A DNA stretch of 64,000 nucleotides from Candidatus Rhodoblastus alkanivorans. GTDB lineage: Bacteria; Pseudomonadota; Alphaproteobacteria; Rhizobiales; Beijerinckiaceae. Shown here piece after piece: positions 1-8,358 of the stretch. A program made the translations under genes and the position numbers. The stretch covers positions 513,501-577,500 of the forward strand of contig NZ_JAIVFP010000001.1 in the NCBI RefSeq assembly GCF_022760755.1, read 5' to 3'. The notes below the pieces were generated by a model, which did no database searches, was not told the DNA's origin, and was given only the letters and a program-made list of their open reading frames with translations. The stretch's first letter is position 1. The number at the start of each line of letters is the position of its first letter.

Positions 1-413
1 ATCATGCGGATTTCGCCGCCGCGCAAAGCACGCGCTTCCGCCGAAAGCATGTTGCGGATGGAGTCGAGCGCTTTTTCGGCGCGGCCCTCCTGAATGAAGC
101 CGAGCAAGGCGTTGAGCACGACCACGGCGAAAATGATGCCGGCGTCGACCCAAAGACTCAGCATCAGCTTCGTGAAGCCGGCGGCGAGCAGCACATAGAC
201 AAGAATATTGTTGAACTGACCGAGGAACCGCATGAACGGCCCCTGCTTCTTGCCTTCGGGCAGGCGGTTCAGCCCGTATTTCGCCAGCCTGCTTGCGGCC
301 TCCTTCGCGTCGAGGCCGGTCTCGGCATTTGTTCCAAGCCGCTGGATGGCCTCGATCGCCTCCAAGGCGTGCCACGGTGTCGGGACGTCCTCGACTGTCA
401 CATTCTGTCCCAT
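1..413 (-). CDS. Cation-transporting P-type ATPase, N-terminal part (cut by window edge)
   Basis: The minus strand reads from an ATG at 413 down to the window edge, about 137 codons. The start (MGQNVTVEDVPTPWHAL) is followed by an amphipathic cation-ATPase N-terminal domain (EAASRLAKYGLNRLPEGKK). After it come the first two membrane helices (ILVYVLLAAGFTKLML and AGIIFAVVVLNALLGFIQEG) and the start of the actuator domain (AEKALDSIRNMLS). This layout is typical of P2-type (SERCA/H+-like) ATPases that pump cations across the inner membrane. The phosphorylation loop lies outside the window, so the transported ion cannot be named. Confidence 0.85.
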   Translation of the reverse strand, partial: MGQNVTVEDVPTPWHALEAIEAIQRLGTNAETGLDAKEAASRLAKYGLNRLPEGKKQGPFMRFLGQFNNILVYVLLAAGFTKLMLSLWVDAGIIFAVVVLNALLGFIQEGRAEKALDSIRNMLSAEARALRGGEIRM

Positions 414-551
414 GGGGCGCTCTCTTGTTCCGGTCGCGTCAAAATGGCGGTGGCGCATTCCCTCCGGCGAGAGCCTGGGCCGGGGAAGGAAGGAAATTTG
501 GCGCCCGATCGACGCCGCAAGGCCGGGCCCGACGGAGCCGGCCTTTGGCGG

Positions 552-812
552 TCAGTACCAACGCCAGCCGCAGACGCGGCGTCCCCTATGCCACCGGCAG
601 ACCCAGCGGCGGCGGCGGCGCGGCGCCACGACGACCACATGCGCTTTCGAGATCGGCGCTTCGGGAGTCACGACGCCATGTCCGTCGAGAGCATGTCCGC
701 CGAAAGGCAGCGCCTCGGCGACGCCAGCGCCCAGAACCGCTCCGGCGGCAGTCGCCGCCGCGCCGACAAGAACGGCGCGAAACAGGCTTCGGCGATCGAT
801 GGTCCTGGACAT
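552..812 (-). CDS. Small Tat-exported basic protein, unknown function
   Basis: This is an 86-residue protein. The start at 812 is backed by an AGGAG ribosome site about 8 nt upstream. The N-terminus carries a twin-arginine signal (DRRSLFRAVLVGAAATAAGAVLGAGVAEA). The short mature part ends in an Arg/Trp/Cys-rich tail (RRRRRWVCRWHRGRRVCGWRWY). It resembles short periplasmic proteins often annotated as hypothetical or protamine-like in Hyphomicrobiales. No enzymatic motif is visible. It stands alone between the ATPase start and transposon debris. The export signal is seen; the role is unknown. Confidence 0.6.
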   Translation of the reverse strand: MSRTIDRRSLFRAVLVGAAATAAGAVLGAGVAEALPFGGHALDGHGVVTPEAPISKAHVVVVAPRRRRRWVCRWHRGRRVCGWRWY

Positions 813-977
813 TTGCGCGCTCCTCTCTCAGGGGGGCCAGACATGGCCTGATTAACGGAACACAAGCGCATCAGATTAGGCTGAAGTCGCAAGATCGACA
901 ACCGCGGAGAATCGAACCAATGCCGGTGAACCGCGTCGTGTTTGCCGAAGGCTTCAACTTCCAAAGTGGGTGGAGCC

Positions 978-1127
978 ATGACGTGCAGGGCGACGAACAA
1001 ATTCTCCACCGAAGTTCGCGCCCGCGCCGTGCGGATGGGCATGGCTCACGAAAGCGAACACCCGTCGCGCTGGAGAGCCGTGATGTCGATTGTTGACGAA
1101 ATCGGCTCATCGCCGCCTTCGGCGGTC
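978..1127 (+). pseudogene. IS3-family transposase OrfA, N-terminal remnant
   Basis: The reading frame from the ATG at 978 gives TNKFSTEVRARAVRM, then HESEHPSRWRAVMSIVDEIG. This is the start of the helix-turn-helix OrfA of many IS3 elements (consensus KFSxEVRxRAVRMV...HpSxWaAixsIaxKiG). The similarity fades after about 1120, no OrfB follows, and the DDE part is missing. It is therefore a relic of an insertion sequence. The truncated VIT1 gene on the opposite strand begins within 100 bp, so the relic probably marks the event that cut it. Confidence 0.6.
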
Positions 1128-1193
1128 GATGATGTAATCGCGCTCGGTCACGTTCCGGTCAGGGCAATGGCTGGCGCGCGGGCGCGCAGACTG

Positions 1194-1403
1194 TTACGCG
1201 AACAACGACGCGAGGTAGAAAGCCGCGCCGGCGACGATTTCGGCGAGTCCGGCGGTGACGATCACACGCGTTGACGACACCGCCGCCGACAGTCCGGCGG
1301 CGAGCGCGAAGGGGACAGTCAGACCATCGGACATGCCGATCACGACGTCGCGCACCGTTTCGGAACCCATAAAGTGCTTTTCGAGATGGGGCGTGGCGGG
1401 CAT
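1194..1403 (-). pseudogene. VIT1/CCC1-family iron/manganese transporter, truncated
   Basis: From the ATG at 1403 the minus strand encodes about 69 residues that match the N-terminus of VIT1/CCC1 transporters: HLEKHFMGSETVRDVVIGMSDGLTVPFALAAGLS, followed by AGLAEIVAGA. Full-length members have about 230 residues and five membrane helices. This copy runs into unrelated sequence (AFYLASLFA) and stops. A TTG at 1448 would lengthen the N-terminus but has no good ribosome site. I read it as a non-functional fragment. The neighbouring IS3 remnant is the likely cause. Confidence 0.65.
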
Positions 1404-1614
1404 CGGGAACTTTCCGGACGCTGGAGGGAAACGCTGAGGGAGGGACAACTCCTAACCGCTCCGCTTGTCAGCCTTCCGTCAAATAGGGCCGGGCGCCAAT
1501 TCGAAGATATCAAAAACTGACAGCGAAACGATAGGAAGCCGGGTCCATAGAGGTCAAAATGGCCAACAGCGCTGATTCAAGCGGATATAACAGGCCGAAA
1601 AGTTAGAGGCGCCC

Positions 1615-2067
1615 ATGACATCCCCGTGGGACGGATGCAGAATCACATCGCCTACAACCAGACTCGTTAAGGGCACGAGCGATCCCTACATCTTTTGGCT
1701 GGACGAATTGCGGAAGATCGGCCCGTCTCTCGACGCTGCCGACGCCGTCCATTATTGGAATCTCCTCGCCGCGATCTACGCGCTGACGGAAGAAGAAAAG
1801 GTAAAATTGCGCGCGACCGACGCTTATGGCTTTTCAGGGAGCAGCGCGACAACCGGCAAACGCAAACTCCTCGCGCTCATCAAGGCCGATCTGGTCCTGA
1901 CGGCGAAGAACCCGGGCCGGCGCAACGAGAAATTCGTCTTCATTTCCGAGGCGGCGAAAGACGCCGTGCTGCGAACGTTGGACGAATGGGCCCATTATTT
2001 TGAGGCCTATTCGGCGGCTTATCGCAAATATAGGTCATCGAACTGCCGCAGGCGCGCGAATCATTGA
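1615..2067 (+). CDS. Hypothetical protein, possible MarR-like winged-helix
   Basis: This 150-residue protein has a central stretch (AADAVHYWNLLAAIYALTEEEKVKLRATDAYGFSG) and a following segment KRKLLALIKADLVLTAKNPGRRNEKFVFISEAAKDAVLRTLDEW. The second part has the shape of a recognition helix, a beta-wing and a long C-terminal helix, as in MarR-type regulators, but I do not recognise the family with certainty. It sits 88 bp upstream of a two-component operon on the same strand. The tail after residue 140 (SSNCRRRANH) looks disordered. The annotation rests on fold impression only. Confidence 0.45.
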   Translation: MTSPWDGCRITSPTTRLVKGTSDPYIFWLDELRKIGPSLDAADAVHYWNLLAAIYALTEEEKVKLRATDAYGFSGSSATTGKRKLLALIKADLVLTAKNPGRRNEKFVFISEAAKDAVLRTLDEWAHYFEAYSAAYRKYRSSNCRRRANH

Positions 2068-2155
2068 CGCCAATGCAGGTTTTGCATGAATCATGCATAA
2101 ATTTGCGGCACGCGCGAAAATCTGGTCTGTTCACGGATCATAGGCCGGAACAGGC

Positions 2156-2833
2156 ATGAGACTGCTGCTTATCGAGGACACGCCCCGCCTGCGCGAATTG
2201 CTGATCGAGAGCGTCCATGCGGCGGGCTGGCGGATAGACGCCTTCGGCACCTGCGCCGAAGCCGAGGAAGCGCTCTCGACGACGGCTTACGACTTGCTGT
2301 TGCTTGACCTCGGCCTGCCGGATGGCGACGGAATCGAACTCATCCGCGCCTTGCGCCGGCAGGGGCGTCGCATGCCGATCCTCGTCCTGACTGCGCGCTC
2401 CGCGGTTGACGAGCGCATCTCCGGCCTCGACGCCGGGGCCGACGATTATCTGGTGAAGCCGTTCAACCACGGCGAATTTCTCGCGCGCTGCCGAGCGCTT
2501 CTGCGCCGCTCGCCCGAAGCAGCGCCTCCGGTTCTTACCGCAGGCCGCCTCGTTTTCGATCCTGCCGCCGGCGTCTTGACCTGCGAGGGCAGGGATCTTG
2601 GCCTGACTCCGCGCGAACGCACGGTTGCGGAGATCTTGATGCGCGAGGTCGGGCGGGCGGTCCCGAAGCGCAAGCTGGAACATGCGCTCTCGGAATTCGG
2701 CGACGACATTTCGACCAACGCCGTGGAGCTGGCCATCTCGCGGTTGCGCAAGAAACTGAACGCCGTAGAGCCCGGCGCCGCGCTCGAAACTATCCGGGGC
2801 TTGGGCTATCTGCTGCGCGAGTTGAACGAATGA
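2156..2833 (+). CDS. OmpR-family response regulator
   Basis: This 225-residue protein has a receiver domain at about 1-115 with the acidic pocket (LLIEDTPRLRE), the phospho-acceptor Asp near residue 51 (LLLLDLGLPDGDG), a switch Thr (LVLTARS) and Lys (YLVKPF). A winged-helix DNA-binding domain at about 125-222 ends in AISRLRKKLN and ETIRGLGYLL, as in QseB/TctD-like regulators. Its stop overlaps the start of the kinase gene by 4 nt (ATGA), so the two are translationally coupled. The targets cannot be read from the sequence. Confidence 0.93.
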   Translation: MRLLLIEDTPRLRELLIESVHAAGWRIDAFGTCAEAEEALSTTAYDLLLLDLGLPDGDGIELIRALRRQGRRMPILVLTARSAVDERISGLDAGADDYLVKPFNHGEFLARCRALLRRSPEAAPPVLTAGRLVFDPAAGVLTCEGRDLGLTPRERTVAEILMREVGRAVPKRKLEHALSEFGDDISTNAVELAISRLRKKLNAVEPGAALETIRGLGYLLRELNE

Positions 2834-4206
2834 CTCGCGCGGCGCCCTCCTTGATCTCGATCGTCGTGCGGCGGATCGTGCTTTTCGCCGCCCTCACCAT
2901 GGTCGCGCAGCTCACGGCCGTTATCCTGGAATATTGGCGCGACACCCTGAACCTCGGCCACCTCGCGATTGAAATGGAAACCACGTCGCTGACGCCGGGC
3001 CTCACGTTCGTCGACGGACTTCCAGCCTACACGCTTCCCGAAAATATGCGCGCCCGCTATGGAACTCGGGGCAGCGGCTATTTCATGCGCGTGCTCGATC
3101 CCTCGGGCGCGATCCTCTATTCGAATTGCGCGGCCGAATGCGACGTCTATTTTCCGACCCGTGAGACGAGGCGGCTCGATTTCTGGATGATGGAGCAGCG
3201 GCCCGGCAAGCCTTTGTATATTTCCGGCGGCCGGAGCATCTCGGACAACCCAAACACCTTCACGATCGACGTCGCCTTCGTCGGCGACCGCGACGGCGTC
3301 ATCTACCGCGTGCTCGCCAACGAGATCAAAGACCACATGGCGTTGCCAATGACCCTCTTGCTCATCGTCGTCCTCGGCGCCACAAGCCTTTCCATCGCCC
3401 AGGCCCTGCGGCCGGTGCGGGAAAGCGCGGACCTCGCCGCCAAGCTCGACCCGCTTGCGCCGACTGCGCGCCTGCCGCTCGCGGGCATGCCCCGCGAGAT
3501 CGCCGATTACGCCAAGGCGGTGAATGGCGCGCTGGAGCGCGTCTTTTCGCTGATGCAATCCCAACGCGTCATGACCTCGGCCATATCCCACGAGGTGCGC
3601 ACCCCGCTCGCCATCGCCCGGCTGGAACTCGAAAAGATCGCCGACCCGCGCGCCCGCAAGGTTGAGGAGGATCTGGAGGCGCTCAACCACCTGGTCGAGC
3701 AACTCACGACCTTGGCCCGGCTCGAAGGCGCCGGCGTCGCCGCTCCCGAGAAGATCGAGCCGGATGAGCTGGCGCAGCAGGTCGTCGCCGCCATGGCGCC
3801 GCTGGTATACGAATCGGGTCGGACCATCGCCTTCGAGGAGCAGTCGGCCTCGCCGTTCCGCGGCCATCGCGCCCTCATCGAGAACGCGCTGCGCAATCTG
3901 ATCGACAACGCCATCCGCCACACCGGACAAGGAGCCGCGATCCGGGTGACGGCCGGTCCAGGCCCATGTCTTTCGGTATACGACGACGGCGGCGCGGCCG
4001 TGACAAGTTCAGCGTGGCGGCGCGCGGCGAACGGACTCGACCGTCCCGGACTCGGCCTGAAGATTGTCAGCCGCATCGCCGAATTGCACGCCGGCCGTTT
4101 CGACATCGCCATTTCCCCACCGACTGGCGCGGTCGCGCGCCTCTGCATGCCGCCATCGGACGGAGACCGCTTAATCGCTCAATTGCCGCTCAGCCCCAGC
4201 TCCTGA
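2830..4206 (+). CDS. Sensor histidine kinase (inner membrane)
   Basis: This 458-residue protein has a first membrane helix at about 9-35 and a periplasmic sensor region at about 36-170. A second helix near 172-195 (MTLLLIVVLGATSLSIAQ) is followed by a HAMP-like linker. The H-box is SHEVRTPLAIARLELEK. The ATPase domain shows an N-box (NALRNLIDNAIRHTG) and a G-box (GLGLKIVSRIAELHAG). The D-box region is short and carries DDGG. It partners with the overlapping upstream response regulator. Its 3' end overlaps the convergent ccmI gene by 28 bp. The signal is unknown. Confidence 0.92.
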   Translation: MTRAAPSLISIVVRRIVLFAALTMVAQLTAVILEYWRDTLNLGHLAIEMETTSLTPGLTFVDGLPAYTLPENMRARYGTRGSGYFMRVLDPSGAILYSNCAAECDVYFPTRETRRLDFWMMEQRPGKPLYISGGRSISDNPNTFTIDVAFVGDRDGVIYRVLANEIKDHMALPMTLLLIVVLGATSLSIAQALRPVRESADLAAKLDPLAPTARLPLAGMPREIADYAKAVNGALERVFSLMQSQRVMTSAISHEVRTPLAIARLELEKIADPRARKVEEDLEALNHLVEQLTTLARLEGAGVAAPEKIEPDELAQQVVAAMAPLVYESGRTIAFEEQSASPFRGHRALIENALRNLIDNAIRHTGQGAAIRVTAGPGPCLSVYDDGGAAVTSSAWRRAANGLDRPGLGLKIVSRIAELHAGRFDIAISPPTGAVARLCMPPSDGDRLIAQLPLSPSS

Positions 4207-5285
4207 GCCAGAGCGGCAAGTTTGCGTCGCGCCGCCCCGTCGCCCGCAAAGGCCTTGAGCGCCCGGTCATAGGCGTCCTGCGCCTGGGCCGGCGCGTTCA
4301 GCACCTTGTAGGAGCGAATCAGGCGCGCCCAATCGTCGGCGTTGCCGCCTTTCGTCGCCAGACGTTGCGCAAGATTGTCGACCATGGCGCGGATCATTTT
4401 TTGCTGCTCGTCGGGAGACTTCGCCGCGATGCCGGCGGCGTCCGGCCCCGATCCCTGCGCTGCGCCGTCGAGCGGCGCGGCGAGCAGGGCGAGCTTGTCC
4501 AGGACGTCCTTTTTCGCCTTCGAGCCGTCAGGCAATGCAGGCAGCATGGCGGTCCAGATCGCGCGCGCCTTGTCCGCGTCGTCATGCTGGGCCGCCGCGA
4601 GGCCGAGGTAATAGCGCGCCAGCAAATTCTTGGGATCGAGCTTGAGCGCGCGCTCAAGTTGGTCCATGGCTTCCGGCGACACCACCCCGTCGTTGGCGTA
4701 GGACAAAGCCTCGGCATATTTGACTATCCGCGCTGGCGATTCGCCCAGAATTTGGATCGCCTTTTTGCTGGTTTTGACGGCGTCGTCATAACGCCCCATT
4801 TCCAGATAGGTCGGCGTCATCAGCTCCAGCGTCCGGCCGTCATTCGGATTGGCGGCGAGATGGGCCTCCATTTCGGCGACGGATTTTTTGACTTCCGGCT
4901 GCGCCGGCGGGGCGTTCAACCGCGTCTGGAGCGGCATATCGGGTAGATTGGGGCGCCCGACCATCGAGTAAACGCCGAGCGCGATGGCCGGGACGCCGAA
5001 AGCGACCAGAACAAGCGCGAAATTCCGCGCGAATGGAGCGTCGCCCTTGGCCGTCTGCTCATCCGCGGCGGCGAGCAATCGCCGTCCGGCCTGCGCTTTC
5101 GCCGCCTCGGCTTCTTTCTGGCTGACGCCGCCGTGCGACGTTTCGGCGTCAATTTCAGCGATCTGGGCGCGATAGAAAGCGACGTCGGCCGCATCCTCGC
5201 CGGTTTCGGGCGGCGGGCCGGTGAGCGGCCAGAGAACGCTCAGCACGGCCGCGCCGGTCAGCAGCGCAAAAACAATCCAGATCAT
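4179..5285 (-). CDS. ccmI: CcmI/CycH-type cytochrome c maturation factor
   Basis: This 368-residue protein has the CcmI layout. A first N-terminal helix (MIWIVFALLTGAAVLSVLWPL) is followed by a cytoplasmic loop with the family signature YRAQIAEIDAET...GVSQKEAEAAKAQAGRRLL. A second helix lies near residues 87-110, and a periplasmic TPR region runs from about 140 to the end (ALKLDPKNLLARYYLGLAAAQHDD). In the Ccm system this part presents apocytochrome c for heme ligation. No other ccm genes are adjacent, which is unusual because ccmI normally heads ccmI-E-F-H. The block that follows upstream encodes several c-type cytochromes, clients of this pathway. Confidence 0.85.
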   Translation of the reverse strand: MIWIVFALLTGAAVLSVLWPLTGPPPETGEDAADVAFYRAQIAEIDAETSHGGVSQKEAEAAKAQAGRRLLAAADEQTAKGDAPFARNFALVLVAFGVPAIALGVYSMVGRPNLPDMPLQTRLNAPPAQPEVKKSVAEMEAHLAANPNDGRTLELMTPTYLEMGRYDDAVKTSKKAIQILGESPARIVKYAEALSYANDGVVSPEAMDQLERALKLDPKNLLARYYLGLAAAQHDDADKARAIWTAMLPALPDGSKAKKDVLDKLALLAAPLDGAAQGSGPDAAGIAAKSPDEQQKMIRAMVDNLAQRLATKGGNADDWARLIRSYKVLNAPAQAQDAYDRALKAFAGDGAARRKLAALAQELGLSGN

Positions 5286-5328
5286 GCGCGAGACGCGCCC
5301 TCGCCGTCAAAGCTCGCTTTGCCGCCAA

Positions 5329-6810
5329 TTACCACATGAACCAGGCATAGGCGAGCAGAGTGTTGTTGTCGCTGGCGCTCCGGCAATAGGGGGTCGTGCT
5401 GCCGCCGTTGCACAGAGTATTAACACCATTCGCGTCGACAGCGGTCGGGTCGATGTTGTTGGTCCCGCCATCGAACCGGGTGTACAGCGTATAAGTGAGG
5501 CCGATACGCGCATTGGCCCAGGGCCAGAAGGACGGTCCGCCCCGCGAGAACGGCAGGTAGGCAATGTCGAATATCCAGCCTTCCGAATTGGGCGAGAAAT
5601 TGGCGTTCGGCGCATAAAGCGTCATGTCCGCCGTGCCGTTGATGTTGAAATAGGTCGCTGTGGCGGAATAAGTGTTCTTGTAAACATATTCGCCTGAGAG
5701 TTTCAGGCTGCGCAGATAGTCCACGTTATTGGCCGTAATGCCCTGCACAACGCTTGAGTACAGATTTTGCCGCTCCAAAATGTAATTCGCGCGCAGTGTC
5801 ACCGCGTGGACATCGGTGATCCACTGATATTGCAGGTCAAATCCATTGTCGGTGATCACGTCCGTGGGCCACCCGAACGTGCCGTCCGGCAAGGCCTGAT
5901 TCCCGCCCGCAATCACATTCGCATTCATGCCATAGGCGCCGACTTCGAGCGAATGCTCGCCCCAGTTTTTTTCAATCGCGGCCCGGTAATAAGGCGCGAT
6001 GCCGCTGAGAAGATTGCCGGGCGGTCCCCCGGTCACCGCCCATTGGAACGACTTGGACGTCGCTCCATATCCCGTGAGTTCGAGATAGAGCATATCGTTG
6101 ATGAAGGCATAGCCGCCGGCGCCCACCACCTGGCCGGGGCCCCAGTCCGCGCCTTCTAGCATGGTCGCGGCCGCGGGACCTGGGGCGAAGGAAGACGAAA
6201 TGAAAGGAAAGCCCCAGGCTGGGGTGGTGTTCCAGGGGTCCTGGACCGTCGGGTTGTTGTTGAAGTCGAGGCCCCAGAGCACGTCGAAGGGGCCGATGTG
6301 CAGCGTATCGGCATAGCGGCCGTCGGTGTTGTCCCAGGCGACTTGCTGTCCGTAATCCTGGCCATATGTCCATTGCGTGAACAAGCCGAGATTGCCCCAG
6401 ATCTTGCCGCCATAGAAAATGCTGACCTGCGACGAGAAGTCGGTCCAGTTGTTGGCGTCGTTGTAGCCGCCGAGCCCCGGGGGCTGCGGGGGCGCATAGG
6501 CGGAGGTCGAGCCGTCCGGCGCGTTTAGGCTTCTGTTGAGATGGGTGAACTGCGACTGAAGCATGAATGAGATCGGCGGCAATTCGGTGTCGATGCCTCC
6601 ACCCGCGGTATAGCCGCCGAGCTTGAAGCGGCGGCCGTAAGGCGTGAGTTGCGGGAAGGCGGTGTGACAGGTCGAACAGGTCTGGCCGGTCTGGCGCGCG
6701 AAGCTCGGCAGCGCCGAAGCGTTGTCGGCCGCGCCGATAGAGGCGGCGAAACCGAGACCAAGAGCGGCGCCGGCCCGAAGGGCTTTATTCAATTCGATCA
6801 TCCCGGCCAT
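5329..6810 (-). CDS. Cyc2-like fused monoheme cytochrome/outer-membrane porin
   Basis: The ATG at 6810 has GAGGAG about 9 nt upstream and gives about 493 residues. A signal peptide ends near NASA, and the mature N-terminus begins SFARQTGQTCSTCHTAFPQLTPYGRRFKLGGY. This is a single CXXCH heme site followed by the PxLTxxGRxFKLxGY signature that introduces a beta-barrel in cytochrome-porin fusions. The remaining 430 residues alternate aromatic and polar residues, and the protein ends in an aromatic-rich barrel-like tail (AYAWFMW). Family knowledge links such proteins (Cyc2 type) to moving electrons across the outer membrane, for example from Fe(II). The neighbours are three cytochrome c4 genes. 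The substrate is inference. An alternative is a cytochrome-domain porin of other function. Confidence 0.6.
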   Translation of the reverse strand: MAGMIELNKALRAGAALGLGFAASIGAADNASALPSFARQTGQTCSTCHTAFPQLTPYGRRFKLGGYTAGGGIDTELPPISFMLQSQFTHLNRSLNAPDGSTSAYAPPQPPGLGGYNDANNWTDFSSQVSIFYGGKIWGNLGLFTQWTYGQDYGQQVAWDNTDGRYADTLHIGPFDVLWGLDFNNNPTVQDPWNTTPAWGFPFISSSFAPGPAAATMLEGADWGPGQVVGAGGYAFINDMLYLELTGYGATSKSFQWAVTGGPPGNLLSGIAPYYRAAIEKNWGEHSLEVGAYGMNANVIAGGNQALPDGTFGWPTDVITDNGFDLQYQWITDVHAVTLRANYILERQNLYSSVVQGITANNVDYLRSLKLSGEYVYKNTYSATATYFNINGTADMTLYAPNANFSPNSEGWIFDIAYLPFSRGGPSFWPWANARIGLTYTLYTRFDGGTNNIDPTAVDANGVNTLCNGGSTTPYCRSASDNNTLLAYAWFMW

Positions 6811-6909
6811 TCGATTGGCACTCCTCACTTCCCGCCTTCGGCCTGATTTCAAGGAGCGGCGGATTGTTCTTGACCATTGCCCAAAAGAAAAACGCGCGCG
6901 GCGAGCGCC

Positions 6910-7569
6910 TTATCTGCTAGCCGCCTGCCCGTCGAGGAAGCTCAGATAGGACGCAAGCGCGTCGATCTGCCCGGCCGACAGGTTCCGCGTCACTTGCGGC
7001 ATCGGCTTGGCCGCCGGATGGTAGCCCTCGTTCCATTGCTCCATCCGCCGCTTCAGATAGGAGTAGGAAAGCCCGCCGAGACGGGGAATGGCGCCAACGC
7101 CTTCGGCGTTCGGGCCATGGCAGGCGACGCAGGTGACGATATTGGCTTCGGCGTCGCCTTGCTGGTAAAGGGCGCGGCCCTGATCGACCAGCGCGCGATT
7201 GCCGTCGTCGGCAGGGCGCGGCGCCTCGTGAGAGAAATAATCCGCCAGAGCCCGCGCCGTGTCGGGCTTGAGATTGGCGGCCGCGTTCCACATGTACAAT
7301 TTGGAATAGGGATTGTCGCGCAGGTGGTCATGAAAGGCATTGATTTCTTTGATGATATAGCCTGCCCTTTGGCCCGCCAGACGCGGGGCCACGGCGAGGC
7401 CCTGCGCGGAAACGCCATGGCAGAAGGCGCAATCCTTGACCGGCGGGCCGCTCGCGGGCGGAAGTGGCAGCAGCGCGAAGGGATAGGGCGCGTCCGGCTG
7501 GGCATGAAGTGGGCCGGCCGCCCAGAGGGAGATCGCCAGGGATGCGATCGTCAAACCGAGATTTTTCAT
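6910..7569 (-). CDS. Diheme cytochrome c4-family protein
   Basis: This 219-residue protein has a Sec signal peptide (MKNLGLTIASLAISLWAAGPLHA) and two CXXCH heme sites: CAFCH near residue 47 and CVACH near residue 147. Each is followed by the cytochrome c4 motif 'PRLxGQ/GLxxxY' (APRLAGQRAGYI; IPRLGGLSYSYL). Distal Met candidates are in LYMWNAAANL and KPMPQVTRNL. Cytochrome c4 proteins carry electrons in the periplasm, often to terminal oxidases. It lies 99 bp downstream of none and 99 bp upstream of the Cyc2-like gene on the same strand, with a paralog 60 bp away, so a three-gene transcript is likely. Confidence 0.88.
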   Translation of the reverse strand: MKNLGLTIASLAISLWAAGPLHAQPDAPYPFALLPLPPASGPPVKDCAFCHGVSAQGLAVAPRLAGQRAGYIIKEINAFHDHLRDNPYSKLYMWNAAANLKPDTARALADYFSHEAPRPADDGNRALVDQGRALYQQGDAEANIVTCVACHGPNAEGVGAIPRLGGLSYSYLKRRMEQWNEGYHPAAKPMPQVTRNLSAGQIDALASYLSFLDGQAASR

Positions 7570-7629
7570 GGCTATTGTTCTCGTGTATTATTCTTGGGAC
7601 GGGCCCGGCGCCAATGAAGGCGAATGGCG

Positions 7630-8295
7630 TTACCGCAAGCCGCCGACATAGGCGGCGACAGCGGAAATCTGCGCTGCGGTCAGATTGTGGGTGGTCGGAA
7701 CCATGATCGCGGAAAGCCCGCCAGCCGATTGCCGGCCGCGCTCTCGCCCCCAGTTCGACAGGGTTTTCACGAGATAGACGGGCAACTGGCCCGCGAGGCG
7801 AGGAATCTGTCTGGCTCCGTGCGCGTCCGGCCCGTGACAGGCCGAGCAGGCCGGCACGTTCGATTCAGGCAGGCCGTTCGCAAAAATCTCGCGCCCAAGA
7901 GCGACATTGCCGCCGGAACGTCCGCCAAGCGGAGCCGCGTTCAAGGAGTGGAAATGCGCCGCGATCGCGCCATACATTCCCGGCGTCACGCCGCGGGCCA
8001 CGCCGCTCATGATCGGATTGTGGCGGAGGCCGCTCGCATAGTCGCGCAATTGATTCTCGATATATCCGGGCTGCTGCCCCGCGAGCCGGGGGATGGCGTA
8101 ATAGCCATAAAAGCCTGCGCCCGACTCGCCATGACAAATCTGGCAATATTCGATTTTGGCCTGGACCGCGCCGTGCGGCGCCGCATGCGATCTCGCATGC
8201 GGCCTCGCGACGGCGGAGCCGGAAAAGCTCAACGCCACGATCGCCGAAGCGAGCGCAATCGAATTCAATGCGTTTCGCCAATGAATACCCGTCAT
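7630..8295 (-). CDS. Diheme cytochrome c4-family protein
   Basis: This 221-residue protein starts MTGIHWRNALNSIALASAIVALSFSGSAVA, a signal peptide, and has two heme sites: CQICH and CSACH. They are followed by IPRLAGQQPGYIENQL and IPRLAGQLPVYLVKTL. The spacing RHNPIMSGVARG resembles the region around the axial Met of cytochrome c4. It is a close paralog of the gene at 8961-9701 (which shares LAGQQPDYIKNQL and PVMNNVA) and a more distant one of 6910-7569. It is first in the minus-strand cytochrome row. A perfect inverted repeat lies 46 bp upstream of its start. Confidence 0.9.
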   Translation of the reverse strand: MTGIHWRNALNSIALASAIVALSFSGSAVARPHARSHAAPHGAVQAKIEYCQICHGESGAGFYGYYAIPRLAGQQPGYIENQLRDYASGLRHNPIMSGVARGVTPGMYGAIAAHFHSLNAAPLGGRSGGNVALGREIFANGLPESNVPACSACHGPDAHGARQIPRLAGQLPVYLVKTLSNWGRERGRQSAGGLSAIMVPTTHNLTAAQISAVAAYVGGLR

Positions 8296-8340
8296 GGCTG
8301 TCGCCCCCTCACTTCAACTTGTGTCCGTCCGTTATATTAT

Positions 8341-8358
8341 TTGTTTATACGTAAACAA
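8341..8358. promoter_or_regulatory. 18-bp inverted repeat upstream of cytochrome gene
   Basis: TTGTTTA-TACG-TAAACAA has 7-bp perfect arms in an AT-rich patch of a GC-rich region. It lies 46-63 bp upstream of the start at 8295, where an operator or -35 region would sit. The bound regulator is unknown. Confidence 0.35.

Noticed and set aside
293-1096. Plus-strand frames overlapping the P-type ATPase start and the small Tat protein
   Set aside because: Arg/Pro/Ser-rich with no family resemblance, and they cover the ribosome sites of the minus-strand genes.
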